This document shows positions 34,639 to 44,130 of a DNA stretch of 52,464 nt, piece by piece. The stretch is taken from assembly GCA_002702745.1 (NCBI GenBank), contig PABM01000027.1, forward strand, positions 1-52,464, written 5' to 3'. The first letter of the stretch is position 1. Each line of letters opens with the position of its first letter. Origin of the DNA: Flavobacteriaceae bacterium (GTDB lineage Bacteria > Bacteroidota > Bacteroidia > Flavobacteriales > Flavobacteriaceae). A model generated the notes under the pieces. That model had not been told where the DNA came from, ran no database searches, and was given only the letters and a program-made list of their open reading frames with translations. The translations under genes were made by a program, and so were the position numbers.

Positions 34639-35286
34639 ATGTTTCATAAAGAAGGATTCAATATTATTTTAAGCGCATTTATAATCGTATCCCTATTAAT
34701 AATTTCTGTTGACTATTTCGAAGTAAAATATGCATTATCAATCAAAGTTTTTTTGATTGTTATGTTGATTTTAATCTTACAGTTCTTTAGAAATCCAAAA
34801 GTAAATATTAACACTAACAAAAATTACATTTTATCACCAGTTGACGGAAAAGTAGTAATTATTGAAGAAGTTTACGAGCCTGAATTTTTTAAAGACAAAA
34901 GGCTACAAGTTAGTATTTTTATGTCTCCAATTAATGTACATGTTACTAGGTATCCAATGAGTGGTAATATTATATTCTCTAAATATCACCAAGGAGCTTA
35001 TTTGGTAGCATGGCATCCAAAATCAAGCACAAAAAACGAAAGAACCACAATTGTACTTGAGAATAATAATTTTGGATTGGTGTTATACAGACAGATAGCA
35101 GGAGCACTTGCCAAAAGGATTGTTAATTATGCTAAAGTTGGAGAAACGGCTGAACAAGGAAAAGACGCAGGTTTTATAAAATTTGGATCTAGAGTCGACT
35201 TGTTTTTACCTATTGGCACAAAAGTAAATGTAAAATTAAATCAGAAAGTTAAAGGAGGAATAAATATAATAGCTTCAAAAGATTAA
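34639..35286 (+). CDS. psd: Phosphatidylserine decarboxylase, short (archaeal-type) form
   Basis: 215 residues. Makes phosphatidylethanolamine (EC 4.1.1.65). Two membrane segments near the N-terminus (about 8-25 and 32-50), LSPVDGKVVIIEEV, SIFMSPINVHVTRYP with the conserved His, and KFGSRVDLFLP where the Gly183-Ser184 bond is the expected self-cleavage site that makes the pyruvoyl cofactor. Length fits the short Psd class. Its stop shares TTAA with the convergent valS stop. Confidence 0.95.
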   Translation: MFHKEGFNIILSAFIIVSLLIISVDYFEVKYALSIKVFLIVMLILILQFFRNPKVNINTNKNYILSPVDGKVVIIEEVYEPEFFKDKRLQVSIFMSPINVHVTRYPMSGNIIFSKYHQGAYLVAWHPKSSTKNERTTIVLENNNFGLVLYRQIAGALAKRIVNYAKVGETAEQGKDAGFIKFGSRVDLFLPIGTKVNVKLNQKVKGGINIIASKD

Positions 35287-37919
35287 TTTTTAAGCTTTTG
35301 AAGTCTAGCAGTTAAAACAGAAATTTTTGATATTGCATCATCTTTTTTCTTAATTTCATTTTGTATAACCATTTCAGGCGCATTTTTGGTAAATCTTTTA
35401 TTCTCCAATTTTGCATTTACAGATTTTAAAAATCCTTTCTGATATTCTAAATCTGCTTTAATTTTAATAATTTCTTCACTAACATTAATGTCTTCTTCAA
35501 ATGGAATAGAGTAAATATTAGATTTTACCCTGAAGATTAAAGCATTTTGGATTTCTGAGTCACTATATTTAATGTTTGATATATTACAAAGCTTTGAAAT
35601 TATAGAATCATAATTTTTTGCAAAATTATCATTATTAACAACACTAAGATTTAGACTTTCTTTAAACGAAATTTTATGTTTTTTTCTAATATTTCTGATT
35701 GCTGAAATTATATTTTGAATAGTTTCAAAATCATTTATTATTTCATTATTTATATTATTGATAGATTTTGGCCATTTTGAAATAACTAAAGCTTCATCAG
35801 AAGCTCTTTTAGCAATTAAATGCCATATTTCTTCAGATATAAATGGCATAAAAGGATGTAATATTTTTAGGTTGTTTTCAAAAATCTTAATAATTTCTTT
35901 ATGAGTCTTTGAATCAATAGGTTTACCATACTCAGGTTTAATAATTTCTAGTAAAACAGAACAAAAGTCATCCCATATTAACTTGTAAGTACTCATCAAA
36001 GCATCACTAATTCTAAATTTACTGAAATGATCATTAATATGATTTAGAACATGATTGAATTTGTGATTATACCAATTTATAGCATTTGAACAATACTCGG
36101 GTTGATCATATTCGCAAATTTCCCAACCATTTATCAATCTAAATGAATTCCATATTTTATTTGAAAATGATTTTCCCTGATCACAAAGATTGACATCAAA
36201 AAGTAAATCATTTCCTGCAGCTGAGCTGAGCATTAGTCCAACTCGTACACCATCAGCACCATAATCATCTATTAATTTTAATGCATCTGGTGAATTGCCC
36301 AATGATTTACTCATTTTCCTTCTTTTCTTATCCCTAACAATTCCTGTGAAATAGACATTCTTAAAGGGTTTATCATCTCTAAATTCATAACCGGCCATTA
36401 TCATTCTTGAAACCCAAAAAAAGATAATATCAGGACCTGTAACTAAATCATTAGTTGGATAATAATAATTTATTTCATCATTTTCAGGATTATTAATCCC
36501 ATCAAAAACGCTAATTGGCCATAACCATGAAGAAAACCAAGTGTCTAAAACATCTGTATCTTGATTTAAATCATCCTCTGTAATTTTATTATCACCTGTT
36601 TTTTCTCTGACTAGATCTAAAGCTGAGTCAACATTGGCAGCAACAACAAAATCTTTTTCTCCTTTTCCATAATAGTATACCGGAATTTGATGTCCCCAAT
36701 ATAATTGCCGGGAAATATTCCAATCCCTTATATTTTCCATCCAATTTCGAAAAGTATTATCAAATTTTTTAGGGTAAAATTTAATCTCATCAGAATTTAA
36801 AACCGATTGAATTGCGGGCTTAACTAATCCCTCCATTTTCAAAAACCACTGGTGACTAAATTTTGGTTCAATCACTGCACCAGTTCTCTCACTAACACCT
36901 ACATTATGAGTAATATTCTCATCTTTTACAAAAAGTTTAAACGAATCCAGCTCTTGAATAATCTTTTTTCTTGCTAAAAATCTATCCATTCCTGAATAAT
37001 GAAGACAAATATCATTTAAAGAAGCATCTTCATTTAGAATATCGATAAACTCTAAATTATGTTTTTCCCCTAAAACCTTATCATTATGATCATGCGCCGG
37101 GGTTACTTTCAAACAGCCAGTTCCATAGTCAATATCCACATATTCATCAGAAATAATTGGCACATGCCTCTCAACGATAGGTACTATAGCTTTCTTTCCG
37201 ATTAAATCTTTAAATCTTTCGTCATTTGGATTTACACAAATGGCTGAATCACCTAAAATTGTTTCAGGTCTAGTAGTTGCAATAGTAACATATTTGTTTG
37301 AATCAACTATTTTATATTTAACATAGTAAAGTTTATCATTTTTTTCAATAAAGTTTACCTCTTCATCTGAAAGTGTTGTCTTTGCCTGAGGATCCCAATT
37401 AACCATTCTATAACCTCTGTAAATCAAACCTTTTTTATATAAATCGATAAATACTTTGATCACCGACTTATTCATGTTTTCATCAAGGGTAAATTTTGTT
37501 CTTTCCCAGTCACAGGAACAACCAATTTTTTTTAGTTGATCTAAAATTATATTTCCAAATTCATTTTTCCATTCCCATGCATGATTTAAAAAATCTTCTC
37601 TTGAAATATCACTTTTTTCAACACCCTTTAATTTTAATTTCTCAACCACTTTTGCCTCAGTAGCAATAGAAGCATGATCAGTACCAGGAACCCAGCAGGA
37701 GTTTTTACCCATCAGCCTTGCTCGTCTAACTAAAATATCTTGTATGGTGTTATTAAGCATATGACCCATATGTAAAACACCCGTAATATTCGGAGGAGGA
37801 ATTACTATTGTATATGGCTCACGACTGTCGGGTTTTGAAGAAAAATAATTATTTTCCATCCAGTAAGAATACCATTTATTCTCAATTTTTTGATGATCAT
37901 ATTTAGCAAGATTAGCCAT
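35283..37919 (-). CDS. valS: Valyl-tRNA synthetase
   Basis: 878 residues. Charges tRNA-Val (EC 6.1.1.9). Class I motifs: the HIGH box as HMGH at 50-53 within PPPNITGVLHMGHM, and KMSKS at 535-539. ATTRPETILGDSAI marks the editing domain, CWVPGTDHASIATE the active site. A C-terminal coiled coil (about 810-875) is the usual ValRS tail. Divergent from the DUF1573 gene by 89 bases. Confidence 0.97.
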   Translation of the reverse strand: MANLAKYDHQKIENKWYSYWMENNYFSSKPDSREPYTIVIPPPNITGVLHMGHMLNNTIQDILVRRARLMGKNSCWVPGTDHASIATEAKVVEKLKLKGVEKSDISREDFLNHAWEWKNEFGNIILDQLKKIGCSCDWERTKFTLDENMNKSVIKVFIDLYKKGLIYRGYRMVNWDPQAKTTLSDEEVNFIEKNDKLYYVKYKIVDSNKYVTIATTRPETILGDSAICVNPNDERFKDLIGKKAIVPIVERHVPIISDEYVDIDYGTGCLKVTPAHDHNDKVLGEKHNLEFIDILNEDASLNDICLHYSGMDRFLARKKIIQELDSFKLFVKDENITHNVGVSERTGAVIEPKFSHQWFLKMEGLVKPAIQSVLNSDEIKFYPKKFDNTFRNWMENIRDWNISRQLYWGHQIPVYYYGKGEKDFVVAANVDSALDLVREKTGDNKITEDDLNQDTDVLDTWFSSWLWPISVFDGINNPENDEINYYYPTNDLVTGPDIIFFWVSRMIMAGYEFRDDKPFKNVYFTGIVRDKKRRKMSKSLGNSPDALKLIDDYGADGVRVGLMLSSAAGNDLLFDVNLCDQGKSFSNKIWNSFRLINGWEICEYDQPEYCSNAINWYNHKFNHVLNHINDHFSKFRISDALMSTYKLIWDDFCSVLLEIIKPEYGKPIDSKTHKEIIKIFENNLKILHPFMPFISEEIWHLIAKRASDEALVISKWPKSINNINNEIINDFETIQNIISAIRNIRKKHKISFKESLNLSVVNNDNFAKNYDSIISKLCNISNIKYSDSEIQNALIFRVKSNIYSIPFEEDINVSEEIIKIKADLEYQKGFLKSVNAKLENKRFTKNAPEMVIQNEIKKKDDAISKISVLTARLQKLKN

Positions 37920-38008
37920 AAATAAATTTCTCTATACGAAAATACTGATATTTCTTAATCTGACTAATTATAATTATATTTATATGACTAAAATTTATTA
38001 AAAAAATT

Positions 38009-38437
38009 ATGAAAAAATTTTGTGCACTTGTAATAATTTTTACGATCAGCTTTTTAGGTTTTTCACAGAACAAAAAAGCGGTTATTACTTTTGAAAAAAC
38101 CGTTATTGATTATGGTACCGTTGATAAAGGGGCTAACGGAGTTAGAGATTTTGTATTCACAAATACTGGAGATGCTCCATTAATTATTTCCAATGTAAAG
38201 TCTACATGCGGATGTACAATTCCCAAAAAACCTGAAAAACCAATATTACCTGGTGAATCAGATAAAATTCAGGTAAAATATGATACTAAAAGAGTTGGTT
38301 TTATTAGAAAGTCAATTAGTGTTACTTCAAATGCTTCAAATCCAAATGTTATTTTAAAAATAACTGGGCAAGTTATTGCTGACAACAATAAAACTGGATT
38401 AGAAAACAAAAAGAAAAGTATAGTAGAAGACTACTAA
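38009..38437 (+). CDS. DUF1573 exported protein
   Basis: 142 residues, signal peptide 1-19 (FLGFSQ). A single Ig-like DUF1573 domain: FEKTVIDYGTVDKGANGVRDF, FTNTGDAPLIISNVKSTCGC and KIQVKYDTKRVGFIRKSI. The STCGCT Cys pair is conserved in the family. Common in Bacteroidota in many copies; function unknown. The tail is Lys/Glu-rich. Upstream has a near-match -7 box (TATATTTA) only. Confidence 0.9.
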   Translation: MKKFCALVIIFTISFLGFSQNKKAVITFEKTVIDYGTVDKGANGVRDFVFTNTGDAPLIISNVKSTCGCTIPKKPEKPILPGESDKIQVKYDTKRVGFIRKSISVTSNASNPNVILKITGQVIADNNKTGLENKKKSIVEDY

Positions 38438-38451
38438 AATACACTTTGACG

Positions 38452-39645
38452 ATGCTTACAATTTCAAATAAAGGGAGATTAATGCCAGAGTCCCCTATAA
38501 GAAAGCTGGTTCCTTATGCTGAAAAAGCAAAGAAGAATGGTGTAAAGGTTTTTCATTTAAATATTGGTCAGCCAGATATTGAAACCCCCCACTCTGCAAT
38601 AGAAGCTGTTAAAAATTCCAATATTAAGGTTTTAGCTTATTCAAAATCTGAAGGAGATTTTGAACTTCGAAATAAAATTTGTGATTATTACTCTAAAATT
38701 AATATAAATATTAATGAATCGCAGTTAATCGTTACCAGTGGAGCAAGCGAGGCTTTGTTATTTACAATTGGAAGTGTTATGGATCCTAGTGATGAAATCA
38801 TAATCCCAGAACCCTTTTATGCAAATTATAACGGATTTTCTGTTGCAAACGGAGTAAATATTATACCTATATCTTCTAGTATTGATAATAATTTTGAATT
38901 ACCAAAAATTCAAGAGTTTGAAAAACTTATTTCTTCAAACACAAAAGCAATTTTAATTTGTAATCCAAATAATCCAACAGGCTATGTTTATTCATATGAT
39001 GAAATCAAAACATTGGTTGAAATTGTAAAAAAACATGATCTATTTCTGATTGCAGATGAGGTATATCGTGAATTTACTTATGATAATGTATCTCATACAT
39101 CTATTATGCAATTTGACGATATTAAACAACATGCAATTGTTATTGATTCAGTTTCAAAAAGGTATAGTATGTGTGGCGCAAGGATTGGATGTATTATTTC
39201 AAAAAATAGTGAATTTATTTCTACGGCAATGAAATTTGCTCAGGCTAGACTATCTCCGCCCACTCTAGCTCAAATAGCCAGTACAGCTGCCATGGACACA
39301 GGCGATGATTACTTTGATAAGGTAATTAATGAATATAACAATAGAAGAAAAACATTAGTGGAAGGGTTAAATAAAATACCTGGGGTAAAAGTGTCTGAAC
39401 CAAAGGGAGCCTTTTATTGTGTTGTTGAACTTCCAGTAGATAACTCTGAACTTTTTGCTAAATGGCTGTTACAAGAATATTCTTTAAATAACGAAACGAT
39501 AATGGTTGCACCAGCAGCAGGTTTCTATTCTACCCCTAATATCGGACAGAATCAGGTTCGAATTGCATATGTACTCAATCAAAATGATTTAGAATCTTGT
39601 ATTAATATTCTCAAAAATGGTTTAATGGAATATTTAAAACAATGA
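38452..39645 (+). CDS. Pyridoxal-phosphate aminotransferase, class I/II
   Basis: 397 residues from ATG 38452; the TTG at 38446 is in frame but less likely. Fold-type I: VFHLNIGQPDIETP near residue 33, NPNNPTGYVY at 171-180, ADEVYREF at 201-208, and SVSKRYSMCGARIG with the Schiff-base Lys236. The substrate is not fixed; aspartate- or aromatic-type transaminases share these motifs. Its stop overlaps the ATG of the murB reading (ATGA at 39642-39645), so the two are likely translationally coupled. Confidence 0.92.
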   Translation: MLTISNKGRLMPESPIRKLVPYAEKAKKNGVKVFHLNIGQPDIETPHSAIEAVKNSNIKVLAYSKSEGDFELRNKICDYYSKINININESQLIVTSGASEALLFTIGSVMDPSDEIIIPEPFYANYNGFSVANGVNIIPISSSIDNNFELPKIQEFEKLISSNTKAILICNPNNPTGYVYSYDEIKTLVEIVKKHDLFLIADEVYREFTYDNVSHTSIMQFDDIKQHAIVIDSVSKRYSMCGARIGCIISKNSEFISTAMKFAQARLSPPTLAQIASTAAMDTGDDYFDKVINEYNNRRKTLVEGLNKIPGVKVSEPKGAFYCVVELPVDNSELFAKWLLQEYSLNNETIMVAPAAGFYSTPNIGQNQVRIAYVLNQNDLESCINILKNGLMEYLKQ

Positions 39646-40648
39646 TTACAAAAAAAATTTTTCATTAAAAAACTATAACTCATTTAATATTGATGTAAAT
39701 GCCAAAGAATTTATTGAAATAAACTCTAAGGAAGAGTTGATAGGGCTTAACGGGTTATTAAAAAATGAAAAAATACTTTTTCTGGGAGGTGGAAGTAATA
39801 TCTTATTTACAAAAGATTATGATGGAACTGTGATCCACTTAAACTTCAAAGGAATAAATATCGAAAAAGAGAATTCAGACTTCTCTGTGGTAAAAGCTAA
39901 TGCTGGTGAAAATTGGAGCGATTTTATTCAGTTTTGCTTGAATAATAATTTAGGTGGTGTAGAAAATCTATCACTTATTCCAGGAAATGTTGGTTCTGCA
40001 CCTGTTCAAAACATAGGAGCTTATGGAGTTGAGCTTAAAGATGTTTTTTTATCATGTGAAGTTTTTAATTTTGATGATTTTTCTTTAAAAGATTTCAGTT
40101 TGCCTGATTGTAAATTTGAATATCGAAATTCTATTTTTAAAAAGAATAAAAATCTAATTATAATTTCGGTTAGACTAAAGCTTAAAAATAACAATCATGA
40201 TATCAACACATCTTATGGTGGTATTAATGATGAATTGAAAAAATTGAATATTAATAATCCTACAATAAAAGACATTTCAAGAGTTGTTTGTAACATAAGG
40301 AGAAGAAAACTTCCTGATCCAGAGCAAATTGGCAATGCGGGAAGTTTTTTTAAAAATCCAATAGTAAGTAAAGACAAGCTAAACTGGATTGAGAAACATC
40401 ATAAAAATGTTCCGTCATACAAGATTAATAAAAAATATTATAAAATTCCAGCAGCTTGGTTAATCGAAACAGCAGGTTTAAAGGGAAAAGAGTTTGGTAA
40501 ATTTGGGATTCATAAATCGCAACCACTTGTTCTTGTAAATTATGGTGGAGCTAAAGGAGGAGATATTTACAAACTTTCACTTTCAATAAAAGAAATAATA
40601 AAAAAAATTTTTAAGATAGAACTTGAAACTGAAGTTAACATTATTTAA
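39642..40648 (+). CDS. murB: UDP-N-acetylenolpyruvoylglucosamine reductase, apparent -1 frameshift near the start
   Basis: Reduces UDP-GlcNAc-enolpyruvate to UDP-MurNAc with NADPH and FAD (EC 1.3.1.98). The main frame reads on both sides of 39737 but has no ATG, GTG or TTG before TTG 39737, which would delete the conserved FSLKNYNSFNIDV start region. ATG 39642, overlapping the aminotransferase stop, gives MITKK and then hits a stop after 8 codons. Adding one base to the run of eight A (39650-39657), or a -1 slip there, yields MITKKNFSLKNYNSFNIDV and a full protein of about 335 residues. Later hallmarks: FLGGGSNILFT, IPGNVGSAPVQNIGAYG, EYRNSIFK, and NAGSFFKNPIV with the catalytic Ser. Either a sequence error in a homopolymer or real slippage. 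Confidence 0.9.
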
Positions 40649-40656
40649 TAACTTTG
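40649..40656 (+). promoter_or_regulatory. -7 box for the NqrM-like gene, near-leaderless
   Basis: TAACTTTG matches TAnnTTTG exactly and overlaps the murB stop; 7 bases separate it from ATG 40664. Confidence 0.5.
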
Positions 40657-40663
40657 AATTGAT

Positions 40664-40861
40664 ATGGCACCTACAATAGTTACAATCATAGTACTAGGAT
40701 TATGTGTTTTGGGAATAAGCATCAAAATTTGGTTAAAAGAAGATGGAGAGTTCTCAGGAACTTGTGCTAGTCAAAACCCATATTTAAATCAGGATGGGGA
40801 GAACTGTGGTTTCTGTGGTAAAAGTCCTGAGCAATTTAAGGACTGTCATGAAAAAAGCTAA
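40664..40861 (+). CDS. Small membrane protein, NqrM-like (DUF539-like)
   Basis: 65 residues. One membrane segment (about 5-23) with a Cys-rich tail outside or inside: Cys34 in SGTCASQN, Cys48 and Cys51 in NCGFCGK, and Cys61. This layout, a single helix then GxC and CxxC...C, resembles NqrM, the small protein needed to mature the Na+-translocating NADH:quinone reductase, probably by delivering iron. The match is by layout and not certain. No nqr genes are in the window, but apbE (51469-52449), which flavinylates Nqr subunits, is. Overlaps the next gene by 14 bases. Confidence 0.6.
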   Translation: MAPTIVTIIVLGLCVLGISIKIWLKEDGEFSGTCASQNPYLNQDGENCGFCGKSPEQFKDCHEKS

Positions 40862-42074
40862 CGAAATCCTAAAAAAACTTGGGCCAGGCTTGTTATTTGC
40901 CGGTGCTGCTATCGGGGTATCTCACTTAGTCCAATCGACAAAGGCAGGTGCTGACTTTGGCTTAGGCTTGATTTGGGCTTTAATTATAGCAAACATATTT
41001 AAATATCCATTTTTTCAGTACGGACCTAAATATGCACTATCAACAGGAGAGAGTGTACTTCACGGATATAAAAAACTAAGTCGTAATATCCTTATAATCT
41101 ATTTTGTTCTTACAATTGCCACAATGTTTTCAATTCAGACTGCAGTAACTATTGTGACGGCAGGAATAGCAAAATCAATTAGCGGTGGATTATTTTCAAT
41201 TGAGGTCTGGACAGTCCTAATCACTATTTTTTGCTCATTACTTTTAGTAATTGGAAAATACAAAACTCTAGATAGAATAATTAAATTCATAATTATAATT
41301 CTTGCTCTGAGTACATTAACTGCAACTCTGATTGCAGGGTATGAATTTGAAATAAATATAAATTTTAATCAAACATTTCCAATTGATACAACTGGAATTA
41401 TATTTTTGATTGCATTTATGGGTTGGATGCCGGCACCATTAGATGTGTCGGTTTGGCATTCAATATGGGCATTGGAAAAAAAGAAAACAATTAAAAACTA
41501 TTCATTAAAAAACTCAATGTTTGATTTTAATGTTGGTTATGTAGGAACAGCCATTCTTGGTATTTGTTTTATTTTTCTTGGATATTTTGTAATGTATGGA
41601 ACTAATGAGACATTTAGCGAATCTGCTGGGGCATTTTCTAGTCAATTGATTGAAATGTACACAAAAAGTCTTGGAAATTGGTCATACTATATAATTGGTA
41701 TTGCAGCATTCTCAACAATGTTAAGTACTACAATTACAACTTTAGATGCATCTCCAAGGGCTATGTCAGAAACTACTGAGCTTATTTTAAATAAAAAAAA
41801 TAATTACGGTTACTTGATGTGGTTGACAATATTAGCAATAGGAACAATTATAATATTTTTTGTCTTTTCATCTCAGATGGGTATGCTCATAAAAATTGCA
41901 ACTATTTTATCCTTTCTGACAGCACCATTTTATGCGATAATGAACTACTTATTGATTTCTTCCAAACACACGCCAAAGAAAAATAGACCGTCAAAAAAAA
42001 TGCATATTTTGAGTATTCTAGGAATTATTTATTTGTTAGGATTTTCGGTATTCTTTTTGATAAAAGGTTTATAG
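40848..42074 (+). CDS. Nramp-superfamily metal transporter, divergent
   Basis: 408 residues from ATG 40848; the longer reading from 40794 lies inside the preceding gene and lacks sense. About 11 membrane segments. The start KKLGPGLLFAGAAIG matches the Nramp first helix, but the canonical DPGN metal-binding motif is replaced at 23-26 by GVSH, and the sixth-helix motif reads FMGWMPAPLDVSVWHS where MPH is usual. YALSTGESVLHGYKK in the loop after helix 2 is Nramp-like. It is thus an Nramp relative whose cation (if any) cannot be inferred. It follows the NqrM-like gene with a 14-base overlap. Confidence 0.82.
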   Translation: MKKANEILKKLGPGLLFAGAAIGVSHLVQSTKAGADFGLGLIWALIIANIFKYPFFQYGPKYALSTGESVLHGYKKLSRNILIIYFVLTIATMFSIQTAVTIVTAGIAKSISGGLFSIEVWTVLITIFCSLLLVIGKYKTLDRIIKFIIIILALSTLTATLIAGYEFEININFNQTFPIDTTGIIFLIAFMGWMPAPLDVSVWHSIWALEKKKTIKNYSLKNSMFDFNVGYVGTAILGICFIFLGYFVMYGTNETFSESAGAFSSQLIEMYTKSLGNWSYYIIGIAAFSTMLSTTITTLDASPRAMSETTELILNKKNNYGYLMWLTILAIGTIIIFFVFSSQMGMLIKIATILSFLTAPFYAIMNYLLISSKHTPKKNRPSKKMHILSILGIIYLLGFSVFFLIKGL

Positions 42075-42123
42075 GATTTGTATTTTAGTTTTTATATTTA
42101 CAATCTGATATAAATTTAAAGTT

Positions 42124-43092
42124 TTGTCTCAAAAAATAGATAATTTAGAAACTGCTTTCTACACAATGGAAATTCCTGAAACTGAGTATGTTTTGAAGGA
42201 AAAATCTGAGTGGTTTAAAGTTGACTTACCTAAAAGAATAATTGAACATAAGAAGAAGCCCGATTGGTTAAGAGTTAAATTGCCGATTGGACCAAAATAC
42301 GCGAAACTCAGAAAGTTAGTTGACGAAAATAATTTACACACAATTTGTACTTCAGGTAGCTGTCCAAATATGGGGGAATGTTGGGGTGAAGGAACTGCAA
42401 CATTCATGATACTTGGAAATATCTGTACTAGATCATGTAAATTTTGTGGAGTAAAAACAGGTAAACCTCACCCAGTTGACTGGAAAGAAGCTGAAAAGGT
42501 TGCTAATAGTATTAAGATCATGCAAATTAAACATGCTGTTATAACAAGCGTGGATCGCGATGACCTCAAAGATGATATGGGAAGTAAATTTTGGGTTGAA
42601 ACTATCAATAAAATCAGAGAATATAGCCCTGACATTACCCTTGAGACTTTAATCCCTGATTTTCAGGGAATTCACGAGCACATAGATAGATTGGTAAATG
42701 TAAAACCTGAGGTCATTTCTCATAATATCGAAACAACAAGAAGGCTCACAAAAGAGGTTAGAGTACAGGCAAAATATGATAGAAGCATGGAAGTCCTGAA
42801 ATATATGAAAGAAACGGGACAAAGGAGAACAAAATCTGGTATCATGTTAGGTTTAGGTGAAACTAAAGAAGAAGTAATAGAAACTATTTATGACCTGAAA
42901 AATGCAAAGGTAGATATAGTTACTATTGGTCAATATTTACAGCCTAGTAAAAAACATCTGCAAGTGCAAAGATTTGTTACTCCTGATGAGTTTTTAGAAT
43001 ATAAAGAAATAGGTGAAAAATTAGGGTTTAGACACTTTGAAAGCAGTGCCTTAGTTAGATCTTCATATCGTGCTAGGAAACACATTCAGTAA
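42124..43092 (+). CDS. lipA: Lipoyl synthase
   Basis: 322 residues from TTG 42124; ATG 42166 (residue 15) is an alternative start. Radical SAM enzyme that inserts two sulfurs into octanoyl-protein (EC 2.8.1.8). Auxiliary cluster ligands CTSGSCPNMGEC at 75-86 and the SAM cluster ICTRSCKFCGV at 100-109 (Cys101, 105, 108), plus the C-terminal RSSYRAR with the Ser ligand. The N-terminus is about 20-30 residues longer than typical and contains WFKVDLP, echoing the usual WLRVKLP found later at 48-54. Convergent with lpxK, 1 base apart. Confidence 0.96.
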   Translation: MSQKIDNLETAFYTMEIPETEYVLKEKSEWFKVDLPKRIIEHKKKPDWLRVKLPIGPKYAKLRKLVDENNLHTICTSGSCPNMGECWGEGTATFMILGNICTRSCKFCGVKTGKPHPVDWKEAEKVANSIKIMQIKHAVITSVDRDDLKDDMGSKFWVETINKIREYSPDITLETLIPDFQGIHEHIDRLVNVKPEVISHNIETTRRLTKEVRVQAKYDRSMEVLKYMKETGQRRTKSGIMLGLGETKEEVIETIYDLKNAKVDIVTIGQYLQPSKKHLQVQRFVTPDEFLEYKEIGEKLGFRHFESSALVRSSYRARKHIQ

Positions 43093-43093
43093 A

Positions 43094-44086
43094 TTAGCCG
43101 ATTTTTTTCTCAATTTTTTCCATTAAATTTTTTTCAGATGAAACCACCATACTTATGGGTAAATAATATAAATTTTCTATATTAAATTTCCTTAGCTTCG
43201 TATAATCTTTTTCTGTTGTTATTATGAAATCTTCTTTAATTTTTGATAAGTCTTTTAGCTTATAATTATAATGGTCAGGGTATTTAAAATGATTGATTAA
43301 TAAACCCTTTTCTTCAAGGTGTTTAATCAAATTTTCAGAATTTACAATTCCTGTTATGACATCAACCTTTTGGTTTGAAAGTTTAGAAATATTTATTGAA
43401 TTATTAGCTGAAAAGAGCTCATCTGAGTATTTGATTTTACTGAAAAAAATATGCTGATTATATTTTGGATTAATTCTTTTGATTAAGTATTGCTTGTTAT
43501 TTTCTGATAAATTTTCTGGACATTTTGTAATAATAATCGAGTCAGCTCTTTTGTATCCACTTTTTGATTCTCTTAAATTACCTCTTGGTAATAAATAATC
43601 ATTGAAGTATAAATTTGAATAATCTGATAATAAAATTGAATATGTTGGGATTACTTTTCTATGTTGAAAAGCATCATCTAATATAATCATATTAATACCA
43701 GTATTTATTAATTCTTTTATAGCATGTTTCCTTTTTTTATCAACTGCAACCTTTATATTTTTAAATTTCAAATAATATTGAAAAGGCTCATCCCCTATTG
43801 TACTTGCATCATCTTTTTCAGATGCTATAATAAAACCTTTTGTTTTTCTTTTGTAACCTCTACTTAATACAGCTATTTTATATTTATTGGAAAATTTTTT
43901 TATGAGAAATTCGACCATTGGAGTTTTCCCAGTTCCACCCACGGCTAAGTTCCCCACACTAATCACAGGGATTTCAAATGAAAAAGATTTAAGTAAATCA
44001 AAATCATAAAACTTATTCCTTAAAAAAGTAATTAAATAAAACTGAAGACTAAGTTTCCAATAAATTATTTTTTTTATCAATTTCAT
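43094..44086 (-). CDS. lpxK: Tetraacyldisaccharide 4'-kinase
   Basis: 330 residues. Phosphorylates the lipid A disaccharide at the 4' position (EC 2.7.1.130) at the inner membrane. VGNLAVGGTGKTPMVEF at 44-60 is the family's P-loop, DDAFQHRKV carries the conserved Asp and His, and the N-terminal helix SLQFYLITF is the membrane anchor. Shows that this organism makes lipid A. Divergent from the Nif3-like gene. Confidence 0.96.
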   Translation of the reverse strand: MKLIKKIIYWKLSLQFYLITFLRNKFYDFDLLKSFSFEIPVISVGNLAVGGTGKTPMVEFLIKKFSNKYKIAVLSRGYKRKTKGFIIASEKDDASTIGDEPFQYYLKFKNIKVAVDKKRKHAIKELINTGINMIILDDAFQHRKVIPTYSILLSDYSNLYFNDYLLPRGNLRESKSGYKRADSIIITKCPENLSENNKQYLIKRINPKYNQHIFFSKIKYSDELFSANNSINISKLSNQKVDVITGIVNSENLIKHLEEKGLLINHFKYPDHYNYKLKDLSKIKEDFIITTEKDYTKLRKFNIENLYYLPISMVVSSEKNLMEKIEKKIG

Positions 44087-44105
44087 AGTAACTAAAGTAA
44101 TTATT

Positions 44106-44113
44106 TATCTTTG
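44106..44113 (+). promoter_or_regulatory. -7 box for the Nif3-like gene
   Basis: TATCTTTG matches TAnnTTTG exactly, 17 bases before ATG 44131. Confidence 0.5.
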
Positions 44114-44130
44114 AAATAAATAATTAAGTG

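Noticed and set aside
39737..39739. TTG as the true start of murB
   Set aside because: It discards about 30 conserved N-terminal residues that are readable just upstream in the same frame.
40794..40847. Extended start for the Nramp-like gene
   Set aside because: The extra 18 residues are a frame-shifted reading of the NqrM-like gene; KKLGPGLL is the normal family start.
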